Program-made: the position numbers and the translations under genes
NCBI GenBank assembly: GCA_958299035.1
Contig: CATQJL010000223.1
Location: forward strand, 80,741,322-80,805,321
Reading direction: 5' to 3'
DNA from: Cylicocyclus nassatus
Taxonomy: Eukaryota; Nematoda; Chromadorea; Rhabditida; Strongylidae
DNA length: 64,000 nucleotides
In this document: piece after piece, positions 23,691 to 34,054 of the stretch
How the letters are laid out: each line of letters opens with the position of its first letter
Numbering within the stretch: the first letter of the stretch is position 1
Notes under the pieces: model-generated
Database searches by the model: none
What the model was told of the DNA's origin: nothing
The model's input: only the letters and a program-made list of their open reading frames with translations

Positions 23691-24772
23691 TTCGATGCTC
23701 GTCGACGGCGCGCACTCTCACCGCGCTATGAGTATCTCTAGGCTATCTAAAACAAGCGAACAAGTAAAGCTAAGGTGCGGCGTAGGTTTGCAAAAGCTGG
23801 ATAGTGTAGCAGCTTTAGCATATGTCGATAGGCGAGCTTCAATGTGTCCTAGCCTGTATTTGTAACAGTCGTAAAAATGTGCAATGCCTCTGCCATGTTC
23901 ACAACGAGAGCATATTGATATCCACATAAGCACTGCGGATAGTGCAGCGCAAGCGTCGGACGCGCTGAACTAAAGGTGAAAGGCACAACTCCCCACTGAT
24001 ACAATTTGCAATGAAGTTATTATCATGTTATCAAGAAATTACTAAAATCTCCGGTAGTGAGGAAGAAATAGCAGTGTAAAATACAGTAAATTAATTTACG
24101 GGAAAGTGAAAGACTGCAAAAATAATTACCAGTTTAGCTAATAACTATGAGTTATCTCAGTATCCATAACGCCAACTGTCCCCCTCTCAAAACAGAACGG
24201 AGACGTAGGAGCACGTGTCAAAGACAGCAAATCAACATACACGTGTGTTGATGAAAAGTGTTGAAATAAAAGGAGTAAGAAGATTTGACATAAAGAAAAG
24301 ATTTTTGAGGAAATGGTTTTGAGTGCGAGGACAAAAAGAAAAACAGCTCAATCTCAAGATTCATACGATTAAAAGGACTTCTTGTATATTCTGCAGAAGA
24401 AACCCACTTTCTTTCAAAATACAGGGAATGGCGCAACAGAAATGACAGAAAATAGAGATTTGCTTAGCGCTTTGACATTTGTCGGTATCAATTGTATCTG
24501 GCGTGCGTTAGACCTAGTGATGTGTGCCTACGATCCTTGCGCATAGGACGAACTGCTACTCGACCTTCAGTCGGGTATCATTCCTGCTTCTCCATCCTGG
24601 GAGCACTATTTTTCTTTGTGTGCCCGCGAGTGATGACGTTCATGAGTGCACGTCCTATGGCAGGAGAACGAGCATGTCCTACGTTACAAGGTCCAACGAT
24701 CTCACCCGGCAGCCGTGATAATAGCCGCAGGATGGCACGCCGAAACCACACGTACTGGCTAGTGTATCGGGA
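23691..24772. other. Gene-free stretch
   Basis: Short frames only. No domain or repeat terminus recognised before the LTR element begins. Confidence 0.35.
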
Positions 24773-25281
24773 ATCGCGATGCAATTGAGCAAGATAATGC
24801 ATGAGAGCATACGATGACCCGTCAATATCAGCTGAGACGTTCACGGATCGCAATGCTTGCTAAATAAAAATGCTAGTTGCGGAATGCCAAGGAATAAATC
24901 CACGATGCCAGATGCGACATTTCCTTTGACAAAAAGACCTCGGTCTACAGATAAAAACGACTGCAGCTGCGGAAGGAACGATGGAGCCAGCAAGCGAACG
25001 TCTATATATGCTTAGTCATTATTACTCATGCATTTTCCACCACTTACACTCATTACTTGTGTTGCCTTATCATCCGCTCATTCCTTGTACGTAGGATAGC
25101 ACATTTAACACTCCTATCGCATGTTTTCTATCTCCTCTTGTACATTTCTTACGAGTAGTCCAAATTCACAGAATATCCAAGATAGCATTTTAGTTGACTT
25201 ACATCGTAGCTTCAACTATTTGTTAGCAATTTTCATCACTTTTTCATGATGATTTGCTTCGTTGTTTATTTGTGTGTATAT

Positions 25282-26670
25282 ATTTATTTATTTATTTAAA
25301 TGCACCAAAAAGTGCTCTTTGATCCTAATCGGAGCGTTTAGTAACAAACACGCTATATCACCATCACATGGTTAATCAAACACACATGAAAAAAACACGT
25401 ATGAAGCAATCGTTGGCATGTCCCCTGCAGGAAGCACCGAGAAACTAAGGTACCAAAACTTGTCCCTGGGATTATCTTTGGGTAAGGAGTGGCCAGAGTT
25501 GTTACTCTGGTGTATAGCATATTAAAACTGTTAGTCTCACTGTCTTTCAGAAATTAAAGTCCCTCTTTTGTGGAGGCCAGCGAGCCTACGGGCGGAAGCT
25601 AGCTGGTTAAAGCCCCGAGGAAGGATGAGTGAATTTTTGAAAGTACAATGAGACTAATAGAGCTAGACAGGACAAAAAAAGCAAGAAAGGAAACCGTTTG
25701 AGGTCCATGCTGCCAAAGTACCGATTGATAACATCGAAAGAATGCAGCGGATCATGCCAAAGAAAGGATGGCAAAATAATTCTAAAAAAAAATTACTTCA
25801 CATCATCAATTCCCATTAACTGCAATAAATCTACTTTCTTCAACGCCGTTTTCAATTGAGCCACCGAATTTAAAGCTAAGAATGATGGTGGAAGTTTATT
25901 CAAGATCGAAGCTGCTCGGTAAAAGAAGTTGTTGCGTTGCAATGAGATGTAGTGCCTTCCAAACCTAGAAACAACCAGGTTAAAAGAGGCCCTGCGTTCA
26001 CTGATAGGTTGGAAAACCCAGTATTTAATGGGTTTCAAACCCACCTCTGCTCGCAGAACTTTGAAGGCCATAATAGTATCTGCTAACAACCTTCTGTAGA
26101 AAAGAGTTTTGAGACCTAACTTGCGAATTCTGGTTGTGTAGTTTGGCAAGGCGAAAGGGTAATTCGGATTGGGAAACGCGCGATAGAAAACAATCTTAGT
26201 AAATATTCTTTGAATTTTTTCAATTTTATCAACATCTTTTTTCAAAGTAGGGTTCCATACAAAGCTGCAATACTCCACAACTGGCAGAACAAATGTTTTA
26301 TAGATTTTCAAAAGAAGTTTAGGATCTGAAGATTGCACACTGCGCATAATCGCATACAATATTCGAGTTCCTCGAGAGGCAATTTCGTCTATTTGACACG
26401 AGTATCTAAGCCTAGAATCTGTGAGAACTCCCAGGTCTTTGACCAGGAATTTACACTCGAGATCAAAGCTGCTATCAAATGAATGGGAAGGGGTTCTGCC
26501 AATGGGAATAGTACAACTTTTGGAGTAATTTACTTTGATGTTCCATCTATCTGCCCAATCAATCATTCGAGAAATTGAGCTACGAAGTGCTGCATGAGCA
26601 TTCCCCTTGTCGCGCTGGTCATAGACGATATATATTTTAACATCATCAGCGTATATCAAGCAGAATGACG
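25282..26670 (-). mobile_element. 5'-truncated CR1-like non-LTR retrotransposon
   Basis: The 3' end is on the left and finishes with a (TTTA)n run (AAAT repeats in the sense direction), a usual CR1-type tail. The 5' truncation is on the right, inside the RT domain, directly against the SL1-like sequence. It contains an uninterrupted RT C-terminal frame (25793-26659). Confidence 0.8.
25793..26659 (-). pseudogene. CR1-like reverse transcriptase, C-terminal part
   Basis: A 288-codon frame opens with LIYADDVKIY (the RT catalytic YADD box). It runs through DLGVLTDSRLRYSCQIDEIA, LLLKIYKTFVLPVVEYCSFV and WNPTLKKDVDKIEKIQRIFT, blocks characteristic of the thumb region of CR1/Jockey-type elements, to a stop before LMGIDDVK. 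Everything upstream of YADD (RT fingers, endonuclease) is missing, so it cannot be active. The intact frame suggests the insertion is not very old. It belongs to a retroelement and not to a host gene. Confidence 0.85.
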
Positions 26671-26766
26671 GGTTTAATTACCCAATTTGAGGTAATCGAC
26701 AATAAACGTGTGTCGTGTGGTGGTTGGTGTGGTTCATCTGGCAAGGTTGTGGCAACCTTTTTATGG
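26671..26766 (+). ncRNA. SL1 RNA-like sequence in 5' LTR (one base short)
   Basis: Same layout as the copy at 30134: SL1 leader (here 21 nt, one G missing in CCCAATTTGAG), then GTAATCGAC, a hairpin-capable region and AAGGTTG-TGG-CAACCTT followed by TTTTT. After the leader, about 75 of 76 bases equal the 3' LTR copy. The missing base probably inactivates it as a leader. Confidence 0.55.
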
Positions 26767-26911
26767 TGCATCGGCTATACGGATCTTGGCCGCAGGAAGT
26801 CAGTGAGTTATCGCATCGATTTGCTTAACTGCTTGATTGGAGATTGTCTTGCAATATTCTGCGTCGGTAGAACTGATATCAGATTATTCGGATTACAAAG
26901 CACTGAGAACA

Positions 26912-28159
26912 ATGGCGTGACCCACATCGCTGAAGGTAGCAAAAGCATTCTTGACAAGATACTGTAACAACCTACAGCGCCTGACTGAGGAAAGTGAAAA
27001 GGCGCTGAAAACGGAGGAACTCAAAGTTTGGAACATGCAACAATCACAGGAGGTCCAAAGAAAGGTAATATCGAGCTAGAGGCAAACATCAATCTTGTTT
27101 CGCAAAGCCTGGAAAAATTTGCCAACGTTGTTGACAGCGTAATGGACTTAGTTACAGAAGAACAGGAACAAGAACTACAAGAATACATAGACAAGGCGCA
27201 AACAACTATATCGATCAAGCCCAGAAATTGACTATACAGCTGGAATCTGCGAGGATAAGCGCGCGTGATCACGCAGGAGACCCCGCGCGCGCGACAAGTT
27301 CGTCTGTGAGGGGACATGGGGAAGCACCCACGTTTCAGTTACCTCCTATTCCAGTGCCAACGTTTACGGGGGAGCTATGGGACTTCGAAAATTTTTGGAG
27401 ACTATTCGAAGCAAACGTCGATCACCAACCACTCACCAAGCTACAAAAGTTCAACTATCTAATAAACGCTCTAAGGGGTGAAGGACGAGAACTAATAAAC
27501 CGCTTGTCACGGAGAACAATTATGAGGAAGCAATCGCGATGTTACGCAGAAATTATGGAGATAAATCTCGCCTTGTTGCGAAGCTCCAACAACGTCTGGA
27601 AGAAACTCACGCAGCTAATACTAGTACGACAGCACAACGACGTTTGTTAGAAACAATCATTCCACTGATTTCGCAGCTGGAAGCTCACAAAGTCTATGTG
27701 GATGGATCTTTTGCTGCACAGAAGCTGCTAACAAAATTTAATGCTTCGATTCAACGCAAGATCCTACAGCAGTACATCACTCCAGAGATGCAGGAGGAAA
27801 ACTGGCACATGAAAGATATCATCACGGCGTTGGACGACTGCATAGCAACAGAAGAGCGAATCAGTGGGATGATGACATACACGGCAAACGCAACGAACAC
27901 TTATACAAGGAGGACAAGAACAATATCTCATAGAGAGATAGACATCTCAACATCATGTTTGTTCTGTAATGACCTAACTCACAGAATGGCGGCATGTGAC
28001 AAGCTCAACTCTATTGCACAAAGGCGCAAATTCTTCCAAGAGTCTAAAAGATGTCTGAACTGCGCAAGTCAAGGGCACTTTGTAAAAGATTGTAGGAGCC
28101 CAGGACGCAGAGCATGCGTGGGCCAAAAACATCATCACTTGTGTCCAAAAAAGGAATGA
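26912..28159 (+). pseudogene. Pao-type gag of the gag-only element
   Basis: The most likely start is the ATG at 26912; a TGA sits at codon 3 and frameshifts occur near 27020, 27215 and 27505. The parts read as a Pao gag: RYCNNLQRLTEESEKALKTE at the N-terminus, LPPIPVPTFTGELWDFENFW and LINALRGEGRE in the core, then NYGDKSRLVAKLQQRLEET and a C-terminal zinc knuckle (CLNCASQGHFVKDC) preceded by CLFCNDLTHRMAAC. The frame ends at 28159. The core is clearly related to the gag at 4963-7015 but not a close copy, so two Pao lineages are present. Confidence 0.8.
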
Positions 28160-28329
28160 AAGTGAAAGTCGGCCACCAAAACTGCAATCTCAAGCACTTG
28201 GGACAACTCCAAGCTTTTAAAGGTCACCTCAACAAGATCTCCCGCCACATCCAAAACCAACGGCTCGGACAGATCTTCTCAGCGCAGAAGACCCCTCAGA
28301 AATACCACAAATGGAACAAGTGACAAACA

Positions 28330-28926
28330 TTGGACATGCAAACAGTTTTCCACGCGACAGCATGCTCAGAGAGAAGACCGAGGGGAATGACTTGGAGAAT
28401 ACAACAACATGATCAACAGAAGAAGCCAGTAGATGTAAAAGCAACGTCAACGGCAGACGATAGAGCAATAGTATTGGGAACGAAGTTCCGATTGTCATCA
28501 GATGCCAAATCAGACGCACATCTGCCAAACAAGCCTCTTTTCTCAAAAGCACCCCCACGACACGCTGTAGTGACCCCAAACACGACCCCTCCTTTTTTCA
28601 GCCACCTCCATTCTAGTAATGATGCTCCTTTCACAAGACATCCTGCGACACCGAGAGCACACGCGACTGCAAGCATTTCTGATTCGGATGATAAGGAAAG
28701 AACGATACTCAAAATGTGGAAACGCTTTCTGAAATTCAGAAAAATTGCCAAACGACAGCAACAGGAGATGCGGGAGTTCATGCAAAGTATGTGCCACCAC
28801 CCTGAAACTCTCATAGGACATAACAAGCAGAATGGACCTGATACGATTCGAAAGTCTCAGAAGAAGCGCAAAAATGTACAGGGCGAGACCACTTGCACAA
28901 AACAGCAATCCTACAATCGCTTGTGA
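28330..28926 (+). CDS. Unidentified frame after gag
   Basis: A 198-codon frame directly downstream of the gag pseudogene within the LTR element. I do not recognise a family. It is rich in K, R, H and P; a charged helix-like stretch (ILKMWKRFLKFRKIAKRQQQ) lies around residues 118-140. No RT, protease or integrase motif occurs, although pol would be expected here. The start is uncertain. It may be an element-specific protein, a remnant of the gag-pol junction or a chance frame; a second frame (28893-29237, 114 codons) overlaps its end. Confidence 0.3.
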   Translation: MDMQTVFHATACSERRPRGMTWRIQQHDQQKKPVDVKATSTADDRAIVLGTKFRLSSDAKSDAHLPNKPLFSKAPPRHAVVTPNTTPPFFSHLHSSNDAPFTRHPATPRAHATASISDSDDKERTILKMWKRFLKFRKIAKRQQQEMREFMQSMCHHPETLIGHNKQNGPDTIRKSQKKRKNVQGETTCTKQQSYNRL

Positions 28927-29536
28927 AGAAGGAAGACGAAGAGCGAAGACAAAATCCGAAGAAGCAAAGTGGACACCTCAGGCACTTCTTAACAGGGCTA
29001 GGCTGCTCAGCGACTTCTGCTCAAAAGGAAAAGAGTTGCGAAGAAGAGCGAAGAAGTGTGCGATCGGCACCTGAAGTATTACGAGAAAACAAGGAAACAA
29101 ACAACCCACAACGGATACGAGTAAACACACAAACAAAGGCGACATTCTCTATCAGGAGAAAAAAATGCAAAATGATTGCAGAAGGCAAGGGACAAGGGAA
29201 GAAGATCGACACAAACCGGATTACTCAACAAGAATGACGTTCCATTATAAGTGTGCTCAAAAAAGGAAGAGGCGTGGCTTACGGAAAGTTCGCTCAGCCA
29301 AACTTCAAACTGAGTGTATTCTCCACTTGCTACAAGACGCTAGTGATTATCCTTGTTGAGCCTGCTTATGCTAACAATCTACCTGAGCTTTCAAGAATTG
29401 GAAATATCCGCTTTCTGAACAATCAACGCCCTTTCCCACGATAAGTTGCCTACCGATGCATATAGTCGTAAAACTAGAAAGATGCTTACAAGGAACGACG
29501 CTCCAACAACGTAGGTGCGAATCTTGCGTGGCCGGG
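28927..29536 (+). other. Internal region of the LTR element lacking pol
   Basis: Lysine/glutamate-rich short frames but no pol motif up to the 3' LTR. No polypurine tract could be chosen with confidence before 29537. Confidence 0.4.
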
Positions 29537-30234
29537 AGTATCGCGGATCGCGATGCAATTGAGTGAGATAATGCATGAGAGTCGATGACCCGTCAATATC
29601 AGCTGAGACGTTCACGGATCGCAATGCTTGCTAAATAAAAAAGCTAGTTGCGGAATGCCAAGGAATGAATCCACGATGCCAGATGCGACAAAAAGACAAG
29701 ACTTTTCCCTTCGACAAAAAGATTTCGGTCTACAGATAAAAACGACTGCAGCTGCGGAAAGAACGATGGAGCCAGCAAGCGAACGTCTATATATGCTTAG
29801 TCATTATTACTCATGCATTTTCCATCACTTATTATACACTCATTACTTGTGTTGCCTTATCATCCGCTCATTCCTTGTACGTAGGATAGCACATTTAACA
29901 CTCCTATCGTATGTTTTCTATCTCCTCTTGTACATTTCTTACGAGTAGTCCAAATTCACAGGATACCCAAGATAGCATTTTGGTTGACTTACATCGTAGC
30001 TTCAACTATTTGTTAGCAATTTGCATCACTTTTTCATGATCATTTGCTTCGTTGTTTATTTGTGTGTATATATCGCGCTGGTCATAGACGATATATATTT
30101 TAACATCAACAGCGTATATCAAGCAGAATGACGGGTTTAATTACCCAAGTTTGAGGTAATCGACAATAAACGTGTGTCGTGTGGTGGTTGGTGTGGTTCA
30201 TCTGGCAAGGTTGTGGCAACCTTTTTATAGTGCA
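29537..30234 (+). repeat. 3' LTR
   Basis: Matches the 5' LTR from about ATCGCGATGCAATTGAG on. It holds a U3-like part with ATATATGC, then a 61-base scar of antisense CR1 (30073-30133) that still encodes part of the YADD region, and a final SL1-like block ending TGCA at 30234. It has small indels relative to the 5' LTR near 29610 and 29687-29705. Confidence 0.7.
30134..30229 (+). ncRNA. SL1 spliced-leader RNA-like sequence
   Basis: Bases 30134-30155 equal the nematode SL1 leader exactly (GGTTTAATTACCC then AAGTTTGAG), a 22-nt match. It is followed by GTAAT, as in SL RNA genes where the leader ends at a GT donor. ATTACC in the leader can pair with GGTAAT at the donor, as in stem I of SL1 RNA. 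Then CGAC..GTCG can form a second stem, and AAGGTTG-TGG-CAACCTT a third, ending in a T run. A clear Sm site (AATTTTTGG type) between stems II and III is missing, so it may not be a working SL RNA. It lies at the end of an LTR and directly downstream of a CR1 fragment. Promoter activity cannot be judged. Confidence 0.62.
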
Positions 30235-31739
30235 ATGTTTCGAATTTCGCGATCACCACCAGAAGGGATTACTACGGGCCTTGGTGTCTGTGTCTCAGGA
30301 TTTATCAAGCGCGGCTCTCAAATACATATGCCCTAAGCTTATGTAAGTTGTGAAGCCTTCAAGTCTTGAACATGTATCGTGCGATAGCGACCAATTGCTG
30401 CGAAATTTTATTCGCCGAGTCACCAGGAGAATAAAATTACGTGGGGTATGCCTTAAGCCTCAGAAAGGCGTTTGCTGAAGCGCGTTGTACTAGTGATATC
30501 ATTATTCTTTGACTAAAGCCCCGTACGCTTCACGCGTCAGTCGCCATGGGAACTGGCTGCTTGCAACACATATATAGAGGGCATAATCTTCGCAAATTGA
30601 TAAGATACCTTATATTCCGTGCCCTCACCATGCGCTCACGATAAGTTATGAACAGCTGGAGTGTTGCCGAATCGTGTTGCGAATGAAATCGATGGAGTAT
30701 GTAAGGGTTCTAAGAGCCTCGAAACTGCTTTGCACACATTGTCAAATCAAGCTGTATGTACAAAAATTTCACCTTTTCTACTTTCGAACTATCTGACCTA
30801 AGAGTATTTAAAAGTGGACAGAAAAGAACAATTCCAAGCTTTTTAGACTGTGTGCGGAGCAAGTCGAAGCCTCATTATTCACGGAATGATGACAAGAGGA
30901 GAGTTAGTCAAATGGTCAGTGCTCTACTTTGTTGCGCTGAAAGTCGCAGGTTCGGTTTTACACAACTCTGATCCAGAAGCGTTTGATGCGATTGTCGCAA
31001 CGAGGGATCGTAAAGGGGGCCTACGGTGGGGGAAGGGTCGTAAGAAGGGTAGTTTGGATAGAAAGCCGTACGATTGAAGGCAAATCAAATAGCAAATAAT
31101 TATTACATGTTGATTACAATTCGTAGAATGCTGAGTACCAATATAACAAATGAGAACGACTGAGCAACATGCAATTTAAAACATTTGTCAATGTAGAAAC
31201 TCGCTTTATGCACTTTTGAGAGAGTATCACTTGATTTGTTTTTTATACTTAGGTTAGGTGAATTTTGGACTCCTTTCGTCTGCAGTCATAGAGTAAGACC
31301 GTTTCAAAAGATTCAGCAAAGTGTTTATCTCCAAAGATATTGTCATGGAAGTTCGAGAAAATTATCGCTGAGTTCTTACGATGGACTTGTTGCCGGAACT
31401 GTTTCGGCATCTTTAAAATGGTGTCATATTTTCGACAATTTTTCTCGACTGCTAGTTCGATATACTGCATTGCAATCGTCTAGTGTATTCGATATGGGAA
31501 GAATAGCGAAGATGTAAATTAGCGTAAGGCAACACATCATGATATTACTTCCGACGGCGAAGTTTTGGCCAAGAGAGTCCATAGGAGAGCCAACCGCGCA
31601 GCAGTGAGCAGTGAACGCAAGTGATTCACTGCTTACATTCTAAAAAAAATCAGATATCCGATTTTCATAGGCTGTACTGCATCGCTGCAAAAACAACTGA
31701 TAAACAACTGTCATCATGAGATAAGCCATCAGCCGGTCT
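30235..31739. other. Gene-free stretch
   Basis: Short frames only (for example 30850-31077, 75 codons, basic C-terminus, no recognised domain). No repeat termini recognised. Confidence 0.35.
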
Positions 31740-32515
31740 CAGTGGCGGACCGAGAGGGCGGGGCGAGGGGGGGGGGCCCCTGCCGCGACTCGCGCGATGC
31801 AAGCCACTCCTCGATACAGCGGCCGAGAGCGCCGTTTGCCGTTGTAGCCGGGCGCGCCTCTTGTATTCGCACTCGGACCCCCTCCCCTCTGGCTCGCTGC
31901 CAAGAAAAGGCGTATATAAGGCAGCGCCAAAGGCGTTACGCGCCTTATTCCTTTCTTGGTTCGATTCAATCCTCTTATCGACTTCTTGTGGGGATCTTGG
32001 CAGCCGGTTAGCGAGCTCCCGCAGAAGAAGTTTTGCTGTGGATAGCGGTCGAGCATTAGATTTCTGGATGTAAGCGCATACGCGCGATAAGTTCATCTGA
32101 TGAGGAAAGGAAGCATTATCGCGGGGTAGTGGAGGGGTCGCACCGTTCCGGAAGGACTAGGCGCTATGCGGTCGACCTGGGGCCAACCCCTGAACTGCTT
32201 ATGTTGAGAGATGCTTTGTGACTATCGGCGACCCGGAGTGAGGCGGGCTAGTCCCGTGTTTTTCTTGTAGTTTTGTAACTTGATGTTATTCTTGTTGCAG
32301 TTAACCCCTTTTTGTAGTGTAGATAAACTTATCTAATCTAGTCGTGTGGTTCACTGTGATGTTGCGTTTATCGGGCGTGTGATATCTTTGTTGTTCGTCG
32401 TTGGGTTTGGACTGCGCACGGACGCGCAGGTTGAGGGGCAGGCAGGCAGTCGCGCGAGGCAAGGGGGTGCTGAGCCCACCTAGCCGCAACACCCCCCCCC
32501 CACCCCCGAGAATGG
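31740..32515 (+). promoter_or_regulatory. GC-rich block with TATA box, possible solo LTR or promoter
   Basis: An abrupt GC-rich island in AT-rich DNA. GTGGCGGACCGAG and a G run open it. TATATAAG at 31913-31920 sits in GC-rich flanks, followed about 30 bases later by CTTATTCCTTTCTTGG. Acceptor-like CTTGTTGCAG occurs at about 32291-32300, and a C run closes it near 32500. This could be an LTR with U3/R/U5 or a promoter with leader; I found no second copy in the window and no downstream coding frame. Confidence 0.35.
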
Positions 32516-32906
32516 GTCGCGAAATTTTTGAAACTTACCTATATGGGTTATAAAAATGTGCAAACGACTTGTTTATTTTTGTACGAGAGTCGCAGATTTT
32601 TTCGAGCTTATTGCTCTTCAATGGCTGAAACTATTTTTATGGATAGTCTGGGCACTATACTACAACCTTTCATTGCCGCCTCTCAATCTTTCTCTGGCCT
32701 TATTTACGAACTTTCATGTGCTCATGCACTTTTTTGATATCGTTCTGGATGGCCGTAAAGCTGATTTTTTTGCAGGAAAATCTATGTAGGAGGTGGGAAA
32801 TGAGCTTTTTAGTAGGAAACATTTTTTAAGTTTTAAAGAAATTGTTTTTTCTCTCTTCAAAAAATGGTGTCGCGTGCAGGGATAGAAAACGAGATTATAG
32901 TTTTGC

Positions 32907-32954
32907 AAATTAGAAAGTCCTAGACTATAGTAATAGTCTAGGACTTTCTAATTT
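32907..32954. repeat. Perfect 22-bp hairpin
   Basis: AAATTAGAAAGTCC..GACTAT is followed by a 4-base loop (AGTA) and the exact complement. Stem length resembles a small-RNA precursor but the loop is very short; it may also be the tip of a MITE. Confidence 0.6.
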
Positions 32955-33673
32955 CCAGAACCATAGACAATATCTTTCGGTACCGCGGAAACATGAATGA
33001 GTCATGCCGAATATTTATAGATGTTAGAAGAATTTATAAGCTGTCACTAGAAAATGAGTTATTAATATTCAATTATAATGACTAAAGTGAACCGTTCCGT
33101 AATGCTGAATTTTCTTGGGTTCTTACTCTATCTTCATTTTTGAGCGTCTAGGTAGGGTACAGCTTAAAAATCATTCAGATCAAAATCGATGTTCTGCTTC
33201 GTCAAACGATTTCCTTTCCATCCATATTTTTCCGAACATAATAACACAGCCAATTTTTTGTGAAATTCTACTACTAAGCAGAATTATTTGTGAGATTTTG
33301 AGAGGTGAAGCATCACTCGCATTATTTCCCAGTGTGTAAGTAGTTATTTTTCTCTGAAGCTATCATTTGACTAAGGTCCATTGGCAGGTATTTTTTGAGA
33401 TGGCATTCGTTTATGTAGGTTACCGCGAAAAAAGCGGGCAGGAGAGGGGACGGGGTAGATGGGGGGGGGGGGGGGTCGTACGAGTGGTAACTTCAAGGGG
33501 TGAGGTCGTAAATGAGGGTCTCGGATTGCATCAACACGCTTGTCCCTGCTGTGATCTCTGCGGCCGAATGTCCCCAGGATTCCAGCGTCAGGCTGCTTAT
33601 CCAAAGAAGGGCATGCGACAAGCCGGCTGAGAAACGCGTCGCATCAAGTTTAGAGATGTCTCCTGATATCGAG
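32955..33673. other. Gene-free stretch with G15 run
   Basis: AT-rich up to 33360, then a region with a G run of about 15 at 33461-33475. No supportable gene. Confidence 0.35.
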
Positions 33674-34054
33674 TTGAAGGCAGCGGCCCGGCAAAATTTC
33701 GTTCCCCGTTCTTCATCTTTTCGGATCTTTCTCGCCATGAGGAACCCATGTCGCCATAACCCATTTCAGCGCATAAAAATGGCAAAAATGCGCTTTTTCC
33801 GAGGCTTTTTAGGTCCGAATTCAGTGAAGATAAAGAAAAAGCCGTGGCCCGCCTTTTCCGTTCCGAACCCCGCCCCACTTTTGTGCTAAAGGCTGACTTG
33901 GAAAGCTTTGGAAAAAGCGCATTTTTGCCATTCTCTTCCCAAATATATTCTTTTTGCCATTCGTGCGCTTCCCAAATATGGGTTTCTCATGGCGAGAAGG
34001 CTCCGAAAACGTGAAGAATTGGAAAACGAAATTCTTCCGAGCCGCTGCCTTCAA
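33674..34054. mobile_element. Foldback MITE, family D, copy 2
   Basis: Left end TTGAAGGCAGCGGCCCGGCA; right end ..TTCCGAGCCGCTGCCTTCAA. Inner blocks mirror too (CTCGCCATGAGGAACCCAT, ATGGGTTTCTCATGGCGAG, and AAAAATGGCAAAAATGCGC-type pieces). Confidence 0.75.

Larger units (their letters stand above)
24773..26770 (+). repeat. 5' LTR, enlarged by a CR1 insertion
   Basis: Bases 24773-25281 match 29537-30072 of the 3' LTR, including AATAAA-containing blocks and ATATATGCTTAGTCATTATT. Then comes the CR1-like piece (25282-26670). The last 100 bases (26671-26770) match 30134-30234 nearly perfectly. Confidence 0.7.
24773..30234 (+). mobile_element. Gag-only Pao-type LTR element with SL1-like LTR ends
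   Basis: Two direct repeats about 95 percent alike by eye (24773-26770 and 29537-30234) bracket a Pao-type gag pseudogene and unidentified frames. No RT, RNase H or integrase motif is present, so this is a non-autonomous derivative. The repeats end in TGCA, as LTRs do (..TATGGTGCA, ..TATAGTGCA). The left one starts TGTATCGG; the left boundary of the right one is less clear. The left LTR carries a 1.4-kb antisense CR1-like insertion, of which the right LTR keeps only the last 61 bases. No matching target duplication was seen outside (GGCTAG versus ATGTTT), so exact outer edges are uncertain. Confidence 0.72.

Noticed and set aside
24492..24788. 98-codon frame left of the 5' LTR
   Set aside because: No domain and overlaps the LTR start; probably non-coding.
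31958..31972. GGTTCGATTCA resembling a tRNA B box
   Set aside because: No matching A box or cloverleaf; tRNA structure cannot be formed.
31665..32096. 143-codon minus frame in GC-rich DNA
   Set aside because: Arginine/proline/serine-rich composition from GC-rich repeats; overlapping frames on both strands and no domain.
32090..32115. Hammerhead ribozyme-like CTGATGAG..GAAA
   Set aside because: The core motif lacks stem II between CTGATGA and GAAA and no pairing stem I or III is visible.
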